DNA of 50,012 nt, taken from the NCBI GenBank assembly GCA_947584805.1, contig CANPWU010000006.1:1-50012 (forward strand), given 5' to 3'. The notes beneath the pieces are model-generated. The model did not search any database and had not been told where the DNA came from. It saw nothing but the letters and a program-made list of their open reading frames with translations. Within the stretch, counting starts at the first letter, position 1. Each line of letters begins with the position of its first letter. Both the position numbers and the translations under genes were made by a program. This document shows, piece after piece, positions 27,644 through 41,790 of this stretch. The stretch is from an uncultured Clostridia bacterium. Its GTDB lineage: Bacteria > Bacillota > Clostridia > TANB77 > CAG-508.

Positions 27644-28523
27644 TTGGACGGAATTTTAATCGTAGAAAAACCAGAAAATTGCACTTCTCATGATGTTGTG
27701 TATAAAGTAAAAAAAATATTAAATGAAAAAATAGGGCACACAGGGACGCTAGATCCACTAGCAACTGGTGTCCTTCCTTTGCTTATCGGAAAAGGAACTA
27801 AAATTTCTAAATATTTAATAGAACATGACAAAGAATACATTGCAGAATTAGAGCTTGGAATAAAGACAGATACTGGCGATAGAGAAGGTAATATAATAGA
27901 AAAAAAAGAAGTAAATGAAAGCAGTTTAACTCAAGAAAAAATAAATAATACTTTAAAAAAATTTAAAGGAAAACAAGAACAAATACCACCAATGTATTCT
28001 GCAATAAAAGTAAAACGGAAAAAAATTATATGAATATGCAAGAGAAGGAAAAACTATTGAAGTTAAACCAAGAAAAATTGAAATTTTCGATATAGATTTA
28101 ATAGATATTGATAAAGAAAATAAAAAAATAAAATTTTCTGTTCATTGTTCAAAAGGAACATACATAAGAACTCTTTGTGAAGATATTTCAAAAGATTTAG
28201 GAGAATTAGGAATAATGTCTCGGACTTAAAAGAATTAAAGTGCGGAAAATTTGATTTGAGTGATAGTGTAACTTTAGAAGATATGGAAAAGAATAAAGAA
28301 AATTTAGATTTCTTTAAGAAGAAAATGATTTCTATTGAAGAAATATTTGAAAATAATGAAAAAATCATAATAAATTCTAATGAATTAGATAAATTTTTAA
28401 ATGGAGTAAAAATAGAAACAAAATTAAAGAATCGGAATATATAAAGTATATAATGAATCAAATATCTTTTTAGGTATTGGAGAAGTTAAAGAAAGTAAAC
28501 TTAAAAGAGATGTAATATTATAA
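27644..28523 (+). CDS. truB: tRNA pseudouridine-55 synthase TruB, four CGGA sites
   Basis: TruB makes pseudouridine 55 in the T loop of tRNAs. The TTG start at 27644 follows AAAAAGGA. Catalytic Asp is in HTGTLDPLATGVLP; other motifs are GKGTKISKYL, DKEYIAELELG and KGTYIRTLCEDI. CGGA at 28016-28019 (IKVKGKKLYEYAREG), 28221-28224 (IMSGLKRIK), 28243-28246 (KVGKFDLSDS) and 28433-28436 (LKNGIYKVYNE) rebuild a 291-residue protein of normal length. Four shifts in under 900 bases make this one of the densest genes. Confidence 0.95.
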
Positions 28524-28596
28524 AAACAGCAAAAAAACGTAACAAAAACGTAACATTACTGTAATAAAAACTTAATATTAAAATAAAAGGAAAGTA

Positions 28597-28625
28597 TTGC
28601 AAAATATAGAAAAATATAGTATAAC
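28597..28625 (+). promoter_or_regulatory. Promoter of the 28668 mini-gene
   Basis: TTGCAA (28597-28602), 17 bases, TATAAC (28620-28625). Between it and truB are repeated CGTAAC motifs (28535-28557) of unknown meaning. Confidence 0.6.
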
Positions 28626-28667
28626 TAAATAAGTAAATAGAGAAGATATACAAAGGAGGAAGCAAAA

Positions 28668-28859
28668 ATGGAGGAAAATCAATCATTACCAATAAAATTG
28701 GGATTTTGGAACAAATTCAAGGCATTTATGTTACAAGATATTACAGTAGAGTTAACACCATATCAACAAAAAGTAGAAAATGAAATAAATGAATTTTTGC
28801 ATCAAGATATTACATGGCAAGGAGTTAAAAGCTTCTTATTTCAAGAAATTAGATTTTAA
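28668..28859 (+). CDS. Small cytosolic protein of 63 residues, unrecognised
   Basis: AAAGGAGG lies 8 bases before ATG 28668. The product is amphipathic: LGFWNKFKAFMLQDITVELTPYQQ and a related later block FLHQDITWQGVKSFLFQEI. QDIT occurs twice and FLFQEI/FMLQDI repeat, suggesting an internal duplication of about 35 residues. It has its own promoter and terminator and stands before the glycolytic operon. Function unknown. Confidence 0.65.
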   Translation: MEENQSLPIKLGFWNKFKAFMLQDITVELTPYQQKVENEINEFLHQDITWQGVKSFLFQEIRF

Positions 28860-28882
28860 AAATATTTTAATATATAGTGCCG

Positions 28883-28943
28883 GTACAAAAATGGGGGATG
28901 CTAAACATATATAATGTTTTAGTATGCTCTATTTTTTGTGCTT
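28883..28943 (+). terminator. Imperfect terminator hairpin before gap
   Basis: GTACAAAAAT...ATTTTTTGTGC and ATGCTAAACAT...ATGTTTTAGTAT pair as a long imperfect hairpin ending in T-rich sequence, just after the 63-residue gene. Confidence 0.45.
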
Positions 28944-28971
28944 TTGAATTTATACTTTTTCGAAAAATCAC

Positions 28972-29000
28972 TTGCAAAGTGATTAAGTTTGATATACAAT
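28972..29000 (+). promoter_or_regulatory. Promoter of the glycolytic operon
   Basis: TTGCAA (28972-28977), 17 bases, TACAAT (28995-29000), 70 bases before gap. I see no clear CggR-type operator in the leader. Confidence 0.65.
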
Positions 29001-29052
29001 AATACCGAAATGAATAAACATGAATATATATGCAAAAAATATACATATATAA

Positions 29053-30072
<1,020 letters not shown>

Positions 30073-30161
30073 ATTTTAGAGAATTTTGGAGAAATTGAAT
30101 AGATTTCTCCAAATTTATGTATTTATTACTCAAAAAATATGGAAGGAGAGAATAAAAATTT

Positions 30162-31343
30162 ATGAAAAAAACAATAAGAGACATAGATGTTTCAGGAAAA
30201 AAAGTTTTAGTTAGATGTGACTTTAATGTACCTCAAGATGAAAATGGTAACATTACAGACACAAGAAGAATAGTTGGTGCAGTTCCAACAATAAAATATT
30301 TAATTGAGCATAATGCAAAAACAATTTTATGCTCACATCTTGGAAGACCAAAGGGAGAAGTAAATCCAAAATATTCACTTAAACCAGTTCAAGAAGAACT
30401 TTCAAAAGAACTTGGAAAAGATGTAAAACTTGCAAATGATATAATTGGAGAAAGTGCAAAAACTTTAACAAGCAATATGAAAGATGGTGAAGTTGTACTT
30501 CTTGAAAATGTTAGATTTGATAAAAGAGAAGAAGAAAACGATAGAGAATTTTCAAAGGAACTTGCATCTTTAGCAGAAATATATGTAAATGATGCATTTG
30601 GTACAGCACATAGAGCACATAGCTCAACAGCAGGTGTATCTGAATTTTTACCATCAGTTTCAGGATTTCTAATAGAGAAAGAATTAAAATTTTTAGGTGA
30701 TAGCTTAAATAATCCTGAAAGACCATTTGTTGCAATTTTAGGAGGAAAAAAGGTTTCTGATAAGATTACAGTAATTAATAATTTACTTGAAAAAGTAGAT
30801 ACATTAATAATTGGTGGAGGAATGGCATACACATTTTTAAAAGCGCAAGGAATGAATATTGGCAAATCTGTTTGTGAAGAGGATAAATTAGACTTAGCAA
30901 AGGAGTTATTAAAAAAAGCAGAAAGCAAAAATGTTAAATTATTATTGCCAGTTGATGTTGTAGTTGGAAGTGAATTTTCTGAAACTGCAGAAAGCAAAGT
31001 TGTAAAAGCAAGTGAAATACCAGACGATTGGATGGGTATGGATATAGGACCTGAAACAGTTGAAGAATTTAAGAAAGTATTAGAAAATGCAAAGACAGTT
31101 ATGTGGAATGGACCTATGGGAGTATTTGAATTTGAAAAGTTTGCATGCGGAACAAATGAAGTTGCAAAGATACTTGCTTCTGCAAACGCAACTACTGTAA
31201 TTGGAGGAGGAGATTCTGCAGCTGCTGTAGAAAAAGTAGGGTTAGCAGATAAGATGACACATATTTCAACAGGTGGAGGAGCCTCACTTGAGTTCCTAGA
31301 AGGAAAGGTTTTACCTGGAATTGATTGCTTAGAAGATAAATAA
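30162..31343 (+). CDS. pgk: Phosphoglycerate kinase
   Basis: It transfers phosphate from 1,3-bisphosphoglycerate to ADP. The 393-residue product is complete: [69 protein letters not shown] and [19 protein letters not shown] precedes ATG. No in-frame CGG and no frame break in nearly 400 codons. Confidence 0.98.
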   Translation: MKKTIRDIDVSGKKVLVRCDFNVPQDENGNITDTRRIVGAVPTIKYLIEHNAKTILCSHLGRPKGEVNPKYSLKPVQEELSKELGKDVKLANDIIGESAKTLTSNMKDGEVVLLENVRFDKREEENDREFSKELASLAEIYVNDAFGTAHRAHSSTAGVSEFLPSVSGFLIEKELKFLGDSLNNPERPFVAILGGKKVSDKITVINNLLEKVDTLIIGGGMAYTFLKAQGMNIGKSVCEEDKLDLAKELLKKAESKNVKLLLPVDVVVGSEFSETAESKVVKASEIPDDWMGMDIGPETVEEFKKVLENAKTVMWNGPMGVFEFEKFACGTNEVAKILASANATTVIGGGDSAAAVEKVGLADKMTHISTGGGASLEFLEGKVLPGIDCLEDK

Positions 31344-31365
31344 AATTTAAATATAAGGGGAAAAA

Positions 31366-33419
31366 ATGAAAAAATTAAAAGATATAGGGGTAAAAACAGT
31401 CTTAATAAGAGCTGTAATAATATTTATTGTAGCAATATTTATAGCTGGCTTTATTCATATGATTATATTAGATAAAATTGGAGCATCAAGTGATAATACT
31501 TTATATTTGAATAATTTAAATTATGATGTTACAGTTCTAGAAAATGGAGATGCAAAAGTTATAGAAACATGGGACATAAACATAAAGAATACAAATACTT
31601 TATTTAAAACATTTAAATTAAGACCTTTCAAGTATTCAGGTATAACAGATGTAGAGGTTGGAATGATAACAAACAATGGATATGTACCTTTAAGGCAAAT
31701 TTATGAAGAGATGTATCATGTAACAACAGATTGCTATTATGGCTTAGATTTGGGACATAACGAGTTTGAAATTGCGTGGGGAACAGGACTAGAAAATAGT
31801 TCAGCAAGAAGAAAATATCAGGTCTCTTATGTAATAAATGATCTTGTTACAGATTATTATGATTCTCAAGAAATTTATTGGCAATTTTTAGGAGAAGGCG
31901 AAAACGAAATTCCTGCAAATAAAGTTACGGGAACTATAACTCTTCCTCAAGATGTAGCAAATATTGATGATATAAGAGTTTGGGGACATGGCCAATTAAA
32001 TGGAGAAATAAACAAAGTAAATAACCATCAAGTTGAATTTAAGTTAGATGGATTAGGAACAGGAAGCAGGTTAGAAGTAAGAATTGTAACAGAAGATAAA
32101 ATATTTTATGTTGCCAATATAAACAAAATTAGAAATTATAACGGACTTCCTAGTATATTAAGTGAAGAACAAAAATGGGCAGATGAAGCAAATTTAACAA
32201 GAGAAATTGCAAGATATATAATAATAGGATTAATAATTATATATATTATAATTATGGTAATATATTTAATTAAAATATTAAATGTTAGAAGATATCAAAG
32301 CGATGAACAGAATAAAAAATTTAATATACAATACTTTAGAGATATTCCAAGGGAAAAAACAGCAACACCCGCAGAAGCAGCATATTTATATAAATTTAAT
32401 AAAACGAGGCTATATGCTAAGGATGTACAGCAAGATGCAGTTTCTGCAACAATATTAGATTTATGCCTAAAAAAGCAAATAACTTTAAGAACAGATGAAA
32501 AATCTAATGTTTTTATACAAGTTATAGGAAATGGTGAAGACTTAAAACCAGACGAATTAGAAATATATAAGTTATTAAAAAAAGTGGGTCAAGATAAAGA
32601 ATTTGAAGTAGAAAACTTGAAAAAATATGCACATGATAAATATGACGATTATAGAAATAAAATAATCAATTTAGTAAATAGTACAAGAAATAGTTTATAT
32701 AAATTAGCTTTAATAGATAAGAAAAATGAGAAAAAACACGAAAAATATCAAAATGCAGATATGAAATCAACATGTCTATTTTATGCATATCTTGTCGCTA
32801 TAGCAGTTCTAATTATTATAAATTTACCTTTTTATAGTAAAACATTTGACTTAGCATTTGGTACAGGAGCAAGATTTGGCTTTTTTAAGACTTTAATAAT
32901 ATTATTACCTTTCATTATAGAACTTTTATATTATTATAAATTACAAAAGTATGCAAAAAATAAAATAGCTGTTCTAACTGAAGAAGGGGCTAAAGAAAAA
33001 GCAGAATGGAAAGGGCTAGTAAATTACATGCAAGATTTTTCAAATTTCAAAGAAAAAACTGTTCCAGACCTTATTCTTTGGGAAAAATATTTGGTTTTTG
33101 CAACTGCTCTTGGAATAGGAGATACAGTTGTTAAGCAAATGAAAGCTGCATATCCAGAAGTGTTTGCAGAAGAGTATTGGGAAAATGAAAACATAAGCAA
33201 TAACTATCCTATAATAAATTTTGCAATGAACCCTATATATATTCATCATAGTAATTTCAACCCGATTGGAAGAATAGGTGGAGGAATAGAAAGTGCTTAT
33301 AAAACTTCTATAACAGAATTTTCAAAACATACTTCAAGCGGAGGAGGCCGGACGGTGGCTTCTCAGGCGGAGGACGGTCGGACGGTGGAGGACGGCCGGA
33401 CGGAATGGGAGGCAGATAA
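31366..33419 (+). CDS. DUF2207 membrane protein with glycine-rich tail, eight CGGN sites
   Basis: The restored protein has 681 residues: an N-terminal membrane helix (about 12-36), an extracytoplasmic DUF2207 domain (YDVTVLENGDAKVIETWDINI, YQVSYVINDLVTDYYDSQEIYWQFLG), a membrane helix near 285-305, a cytosolic part with KTATPAEAAYLYKF, a two-helix membrane segment near 465-530 and a Gly-rich end. Function is unknown; related proteins are membrane components of Gram-positive bacteria. Eight CGGN (33349-33404) turn a nonsensical Arg/Thr/Glu tail into SGGGGGGFSGGGGGGGGGG-type glycine plus MGGR and a TAA at 33417-33419. The zero frame accidentally runs on into tpiA as a false fusion. Confidence 0.92.
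33349..33404 (+). other. Tandem CGGN cluster encoding a polyglycine tail
   Basis: CGGA 33349, CGGT 33353, CGGT 33375, CGGA 33379, CGGT 33383, CGGC 33393, CGGA 33397 and CGGA 33401, interleaved with ordinary GGA/GGC codons and one FS dipeptide. Runs of two, three and three stand directly next to each other. Dropping each leading C gives an uninterrupted glycine-rich tail as in DUF2207 homologues. Confidence 0.9.
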
Positions 33420-33447
33420 AAAGCCCAAGAAAGGAATGAATTTGAAT

Positions 33448-34203
<756 letters not shown>

Positions 34204-34225
34204 AAGGAAAGAGGATTAGAATCTG

Positions 34226-35764
34226 ATGAAAGATAAACTAACCATGCTAATGATATTAGATGGATTTGGAATTAATGAAGAGGAAAAAGGAAATGCAGTA
34301 AAGCTTGCAAATACTCCAAATATTGATAAACTTATTGAAACATGCCCAAAAACAATAATACACACGAGTGGTCTTGCAGTTGGACTTCCAGAGCGGACAG
34401 ATGGGTAATTCTGAAGTAGGGCATACAAATATTGGAGCTCGGAAGAATAGTTTATCAGGAATTAACGAGAATTACAAAATCAATAGAAGAGGGCGATTTC
34501 TTTAGTATTAAGGAATTTAATGAAGCTATTGAAAATTGTAAAAAGAATAATTCTAAATTGCATATAATGGGACTCGTATCAGATGGAGGAGTACACAGTC
34601 ATATAAGACATTTATTTGGATTATTAGAAGCAGCAAAAAGAAAAGGCTTTGAAGATGTATATGTACATTGCTTTATGGATGGTAGAGATACACCTCCAGC
34701 ATCTCGGAGAAATGTATATCACAAAGCTTGTAGAAAAGATGCGGTGAAAAAGGACTTGGAAAAATTGCAACAATATCAGGAAGATATTATGCAATGGACA
34801 GAGATAAAAGATGGGAAAGAATTAAACTTTGCTATGATGCCATGGTAAATGGAGAAGGAAAAAAAGCAATTGATCCAGCTATTGCCGTAGAAAAATCTTA
34901 TGAACAAGAAGTATTTGATGAGTTTATTGAACCAATCGTTATGACAGATAGTGAAGGAGAACCTATCGCTAAAATAGAAGAGAATGATTCTGTTATATTT
35001 TTTAATTTTAGACCAGATAGGGCAAGAGAAATAACAAGAACTTTAGTAGATAAAGATTTTAATGAATTTGAAACCAAAAAGATGAATTTGTTTTTTGTAT
35101 GTTTTACACAATATGATGAAACAATGCCAAATGTAAAAGTTGCTTTTAAACCTACAAAACTTGAAAATACGTTTGGAGAATATATTAGTAAAAAAGGATT
35201 AAAGCAACTAAGAATTGCAGAAACAGAAAAATATGCTCATGTTACATTCTTCTTTAATGGAGGAGAAGAAAAAGTATTTGCTGGAGAAGATAGAATTTTA
35301 GTACCTTCACCTAAAGTTGCAACTTATGATTTAAAACCTGAAATGAGTGCATATGAAGTAACAGAAAAATTACTTGATGCAATTAATCAAGATAAATATG
35401 ATAGTATTATACTAAATTATGCAAATCCAGATATGGTAGGACATACAGGAATATTAGAAGCTGCTATAAAAGCAATAGAAGCAATAGATGAATGTGTTCG
35501 GAAAAGTAGTAGATTTAGTTAAAGAAAAGAATGGAGTATTATTAATTACAGCAGATCATGGGAATTCTGAACAGATGATAGACTACAAAACTGGTGAGCC
35601 ACATACAGCTCATACTACTAATCCAGTACCACTTATATTAGTTCGGAATGGATAATGTAACATTAAAGGAAGGAAAACTTGCAGATCTTGCTCCAACAAT
35701 GCTTGACATTATGGGACTTAAAAAACCAGAAGAAATGACTGGAGAAAGTTTAATTGTAAGATAA
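34226..35764 (+). CDS. gpmI: 2,3-bisphosphoglycerate-independent phosphoglycerate mutase, six CGGN sites
   Basis: It interconverts 3- and 2-phosphoglycerate using two metal ions. The 510-residue product is normal: [25 protein letters not shown] (nucleophile Ser about 62), [75 protein letters not shown] and [13 protein letters not shown] sites are 34394 (PEGQMGNS), 34440 (IGAGRIV), 34705 ([11 protein letters not shown]), 34742 CGGT ([16 protein letters not shown]), 35499 (CVGKVVDLV) and 35644 (ILVGMDNVTL). With ordinary decoding the gene would be split into five or more pieces. ATG 34226 is weakly served by AAAGGAAAGAGG upstream. Confidence 0.96.
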
Positions 35765-35782
35765 TAAAGAAGGGGAAATATT

Positions 35783-37788
<2,006 letters not shown>

Positions 37789-37795
37789 TTATAGG

Positions 37796-37824
37796 TTGAC
37801 AAGACAAAAAATATATAGTAATAT
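37796..37824 (+). promoter_or_regulatory. Promoter of the 22-residue peptide gene
   Basis: TTGACA (37796-37801), 17 bases, TAATAT (37819-37824), directly after eno's stop. The leader then forms CCTTTCT/AGAAAGG (37832-37838/37847-37853), which would cover part of the ribosome site. Confidence 0.65.
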
Positions 37825-37863
37825 ATGTATGCCTTTCTCCAAAGGTAGAAAGGAGGATACATA

Positions 37864-37932
37864 ATGCAAAACATAATTAAATTGCTTAAACTTTATCTAA
37901 TTTACTTAATTGTAAAGTGTTTAGATGATTAA
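37864..37932 (+). CDS. 22-residue hydrophobic peptide, possible type I toxin-like gene
   Basis: AGAAAGGAGG lies 8 bases before ATG 37864, in an independent unit with promoter and terminator. The product is one short Leu/Ile/Tyr-rich helix from residue 3 to about 19 (IIKLLKLYLIYLIVKC) with a DD end, a plausible membrane insert. A 7-bp stem can sequester the ribosome site. Size, hydrophobicity and folded leader recall type I toxins, but no antisense RNA promoter is evident and a signalling or regulatory peptide is equally possible. Confidence 0.6.
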   Translation: MQNIIKLLKLYLIYLIVKCLDD

Positions 37933-37940
37933 GCAAAGAA

Positions 37941-37972
37941 AAGACTAGGAATGAGAGTCCTAGTCTTTTTTT
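37941..37972 (+). terminator. Terminator of the 22-residue peptide gene
   Basis: AAGACTAGGA and TCCTAGTCTT form a perfect 10-bp stem with a 7-base loop and a run of seven T. It may also limit minus-strand transcription leaving pflA. Confidence 0.85.
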
Positions 37973-38046
37973 GATACATATGCAAAACATAATATCTTTG
38001 ACGTCAAATATATTATAGCATCAAATTTATTATATGTCAAATTTTT

Positions 38047-38769
38047 TTACTTTATTCCAAGTATCTTTTTAGCTCTTTCTACATCTTCTCCGAGTAGCAG
38101 AACGAACATCTTTTAGTGGATAATCTATTCCAAGATCATCCCATTTAAATTTTCCTAAATCATGATAAGGCAAAATTTCTACTTTTTGAACATTACTTAA
38201 TGTAGATATAAAGTCTTTAAGTTCAATTAAATCTTCTTCGCTATCTGTAATTCCAGGAATTAATACTTGTCTTATCCATATAGGCTTATTTATTTTGTTC
38301 AAATATTTTGCAAATTCTAATTCTAGTTCATTAGAAAAACCGTACGAGTTCCTTACATTTTTTAGGATTAATATGCTTTATATCAAGTAAAAATAGATCT
38401 GTTAAATCTATTAATTCTTTTATACAATCTGTTATTTGAAACATTCCGAGAAGTATCTATTGCAGTGTGAATATCATATTTTTTTAATTCTTTGAATAGT
38501 AAAATTAATTTATATGCTTGAATAAGAGGTTCTCCACCAGATACAGTTACTCCACCATCTGGCATAATATAACTTGTATATCTTAAAATAGTGTTTACCA
38601 ATTCAGAAATCTTAACAGAATGACCACTTCTAAAATCCCAAGTATCCCTATTTTGGCAATACTTACATTTTAAGTGACATCCTGCTAAAAATATAACATA
38701 TCTAATTCCTGGTCCATCAACTGTTCCAAAACTCTCATATGAATGAACTTGTAAAAAATTATCTTCCAT
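38047..38769 (-). CDS. pflA: Pyruvate formate-lyase activating enzyme, three CGGN sites
   Basis: This radical-SAM enzyme abstracts a hydrogen from PflB to make its glycyl radical. The cluster motif is CHLKCKYCQN (CxxxCxxC), with SFGTVDGPGIRYVIFLAGC before it and TVSGGEPL after. CGGA at 38445-38448 gives DTSGMFQITD, CGGT at 38339-38342 gives ELVGFSNELE, and CGGA at 38089-38092 gives SATGEDVERAKKILG. The restored protein has 239 residues, the normal size, and ends at 38047. It follows pflB by 20 bases on the minus strand. Confidence 0.95.
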
Positions 38770-38789
38770 AAAATCACCTAATATATAAT

Positions 38790-41029
38790 TTATATTTTTT
38801 CATGAATAGTTCTATTTATTACGTCTAATTGTTGCTCACGAGTAAGTTTTACAAAGTTTACGGCATACCCAGAAACTCTTATTGTAAGCTGTGGATAATT
38901 TTCTGGATGCTCCATTGCATCAACAAGTAAAGCTCTATCAAATACATTTACATTAATATGATGTGCTTCTTGTTTAAAGTAGCCATCAAGCATTCCAATT
39001 AAGTTATTTATTCTTGAAACTTCATCTTTTCCGAGTGCTTTTGGAGTTATTGAGAAAGTGTATGATATACCGGTCTTCTGCAAATTCATATGGGAGCTTA
39101 GCAATAGTATTCATAACTGCAAGAGCACCATTTATATCTCTTCCATGAAGAGGATTTGCACCAGGTCCAAAAGGTTCACCGTCTTTTCTTCCGGTCAGGT
39201 GTATTTCCAGTCGCTTTACCATAAACAACATTTGAAGTAATAGTAAGAACAGATAATGTAGGCTTAGAGCTTTTGTAAGTTTGATGCTTTTGAAGCTTTC
39301 TTATAAATGTTCTTATAATATTTACTGCTATTTGATCAACTCTATCATCATCATTTCCGTATTTTGGAAAATCACCTTCTACTTCATAATCTGTTGCAAG
39401 ACCAGTTTCATCTCTAATTACTTTAACTTTTGCATACTTTATTGCAGAAAGTGAATCACAAACAACAGAAAGACCTGCTATACCACATGCCATAGTTCTT
39501 AAAACGTCTCTATCATGAAGTGCCATTTCATATGCTTCATAAGAATATTTATCATGCATATAGTGAATTCCATTTAATGCTTTAATATATATTTTTGCTA
39601 CATAATCCATCATTGTATTAAATTTTTCCATTACTTCGTCATAGTCTAAATACTCAGAAGTAATAGGGGCAAATTTTGGAGTTACTTGTTTTCCTGTTTT
39701 TTCATCTCTACCACCATTAATAGCATAAAGTAAAGTTTTAGCAAGGTTTGCACGAGCCCCAAAGAATTGCATTTGTTTACCAATACGCATTGCAGAAACA
39801 CAGCAAGCGATTCCATAATCATCTCCCCAGAATCTTCTCATTAAGTCATCATTTTCATATTGAATAGAAGAGGTTTTAATAGAAAGAGAAGTTGTATATT
39901 CTTTAAATCCTCTTGGAAGTCTTGTAGACCATAGAACAGTTAAGTTTGGCTCTGGAGCAGGACCTAAATTTTCTAGAGTGTGTAATATTCTAAATGAATT
40001 TTTAGTAACCAAAGTTCTACCATCAATACCCATACCGCCAATACTTTCAGTTACCCACACAGGGTCACCACTAAATAATTCATTGTATTCAGGAGTCCTT
40101 AAAAATCTAACCATTCTAAGCTTCATAACAAAATGGTCAATAATCTCCTGAACTTGTTCTTCTGTAAGAGTACCATTTTTCAAATCTCTTTCAAAATATA
40201 TATCTAAGAAAGTTGACGTTCTACCAATACTCATTGCTGCACCATTTTGATCTTTAATTGCACCTAGGTATCCAAAATATAACCATTGTACGGCTTCTTT
40301 AGCATTTTTTGCAGGCTTTGATATATCAAAACCATATTTTGAAGCCATAACTTTTAATGATTCTAGAGCCTTAATTTGTTCTGCAAATTCTTCTCTTTCT
40401 CTTATTATTTCTTCTGTAAAACAGTCTCTATCAAGCAGATCTAAGTAGTCTCTTCTGTCCTGAATTAAGTTATCAACACCATAAAGAGCAATTCTTCTAT
40501 AGTCACCAATAATTCTACCACGACCATATCCATCTGGAAGACCAGTTAAAAGGTGAGAACTTCTAGCTGCTCTAATATCAGGTGTATATATATCAAATAC
40601 TCCATCATTATGAGTTTTTCTAATGCCATGAAAAATCTTTGCTGTGTCTGGATCTATTTGTTTACCACATGCTTCACATGATTTTTCAACAATTCTAATT
40701 CCGCCAAAAGGCATGATGGCTCTTTTTAGTGGACTATCAGTTTGCAGACCAACAATTTCTTCTAAATCTTTATCAATATATCCTGCTTCATGTGCTGAAA
40801 TTGTAGATATAGTTTTTGTATCAACATCTAAAACGCCACCTTCAGATTTCTTTTCTTTTTCATATAAGTCTAGAACTTCGTTCCATAGTTTCTTTGTCTT
40901 TTCGGTTGTCCCGACTAAAAAAGACGAATCTCCTTCATATGGAGTATAGTTTGTTTGAATAAAACTTCTGACATCAATTTCTTTTTGCCATTTTCCAGTT
41001 TTAAAGCCATTCCATTCTTCAAAATTCAT
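38790..41029 (-). CDS. pflB: Pyruvate formate-lyase, two CGGN sites
   Basis: It splits pyruvate and CoA to acetyl-CoA and formate in anaerobic fermentation. The 745-residue product has the Cys pair in [15 protein letters not shown] (about 407) and the glycyl-radical loop RVSGYAVNF near residue 720. CGGA at 39190-39193 gives [18 protein letters not shown] and CGGT at 39069-39072 gives [12 protein letters not shown], both conserved. The two sites lie between the Cys pair and the radical Gly, so failure would remove the radical site. ATG 41029 follows GGAGG. In PKALGKD, CTC GGA is out of phase, and TAC GGA is too. Confidence 0.96.
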
Positions 41030-41045
41030 AAAATCCTCCAAACTT

Positions 41046-41065
41046 AAGAGTAACTGATTACTCTT
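41046..41065. promoter_or_regulatory. Palindrome in the pflB leader
   Basis: AAGAGTAA and TTACTCTT form a perfect 8-bp inverted repeat around CTGA, 17 bases upstream of the pflB start. It may be an operator or a small leader hairpin; I cannot assign a regulator. Confidence 0.45.
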
Positions 41066-41144
41066 ATTTCAAATTATTTAAATTTTTCTTTTTAAATTAT
41101 TATGTACAGAAAACTTAAAAATATCAAGATTTAAATAAAAACTA

Positions 41145-41173
41145 TTGTAAAAAAAACTAAAACATTGTAAAAT
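41145..41173 (+). promoter_or_regulatory. Promoter of pth
   Basis: TTGTAA (41145-41150), 17 bases, TAAAAT (41168-41173), 33 bases before the pth ATG and divergent from pflB. Confidence 0.6.
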
Positions 41174-41205
41174 AATAAAGGAAAAAGGAGGAAATTTTTT
41201 TAATT

Positions 41206-41760
41206 ATGTTTTTAATTGTTGGACTTGGAAATCCAGAAGATAAATATTCAAATACAAGGCATAATGTTGGATTTGATGTTATAAATGAAGTTGCAAAAAA
41301 GAATGAAATTGATATGAATCGTCAAAAGTTTGAAGCAATTTATGGGCAAGGTACTATTGGCGAAGAAAAGGTAATTTTAATAAAACCACAAATGTATATG
41401 AATTTAAGTGGAATTCCTGTAAAAAAATTCAAAGATTTCTTTAAAATAGATGATGATAAAATAATAATAATACATGACGATATTGATGTAGAATTAGGAA
41501 AAATAAAAGTTAGAAAAACAGGTGGAGCAGGAACACATAATGGAATGAAATCAATTGTAGAGAATCTTGGTAATCGTAATTTTTATAGAATAAAAGTGCG
41601 GTGTTCGGAAAACCAGAAGACGATATGGATTTAGCAGAGTTTATACTAAGCAAAATAGAAAATAGGGAATTAATAGATGAGGGAATATTTGATGCAGTTA
41701 GTGCAGTAGAAGAAACAATAAAAAATCGGAATTGATTCAGCAATGAATAAATACAATTAA
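41206..41760 (+). CDS. pth: Peptidyl-tRNA hydrolase, three CGGN sites
   Basis: Pth frees tRNA from peptidyl-tRNAs dropped by ribosomes. The 183-residue product has VGLGNPEDKYSNTRHNVGFDV (catalytic His), KPQMYMNLSG, IIHDDIDVELGKIKVRKTGGAGTHNGMKSI and FYRIKVGVGKPEDDMDLAEFIL. CGGT at 41599-41602 and CGGA at 41606-41609 supply both Gly of VGVGKP only three bases apart, and CGGA at 41727-41730 gives IKNGIDSAMNKYN. Because Pth recycles products of ribosome drop-off, its own dependence on unusual decoding is notable. AAGGAGG precedes the ATG. Confidence 0.95.
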
Positions 41761-41790
41761 GTATTAAGCTTAAAAAGGAGGAAAATTTTT

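Noticed and set aside
28533..28557. Repeated CGTAAC motifs after truB as a CRISPR-like array
   Set aside because: Only two short copies with irregular spacing; kept only as a remark at the promoter.
33349..33404. The G+C-rich cluster as a CRISPR or transcription-factor site
   Set aside because: No regular repeat-spacer layout; it reads as a polyglycine tail once CGGN is taken as Gly.
39025..39040. CGGA in the PKALGKD segment of pflB as another shift site
   Set aside because: The bases read CTC GGA in frame with no extra base, so it is an out-of-phase control.
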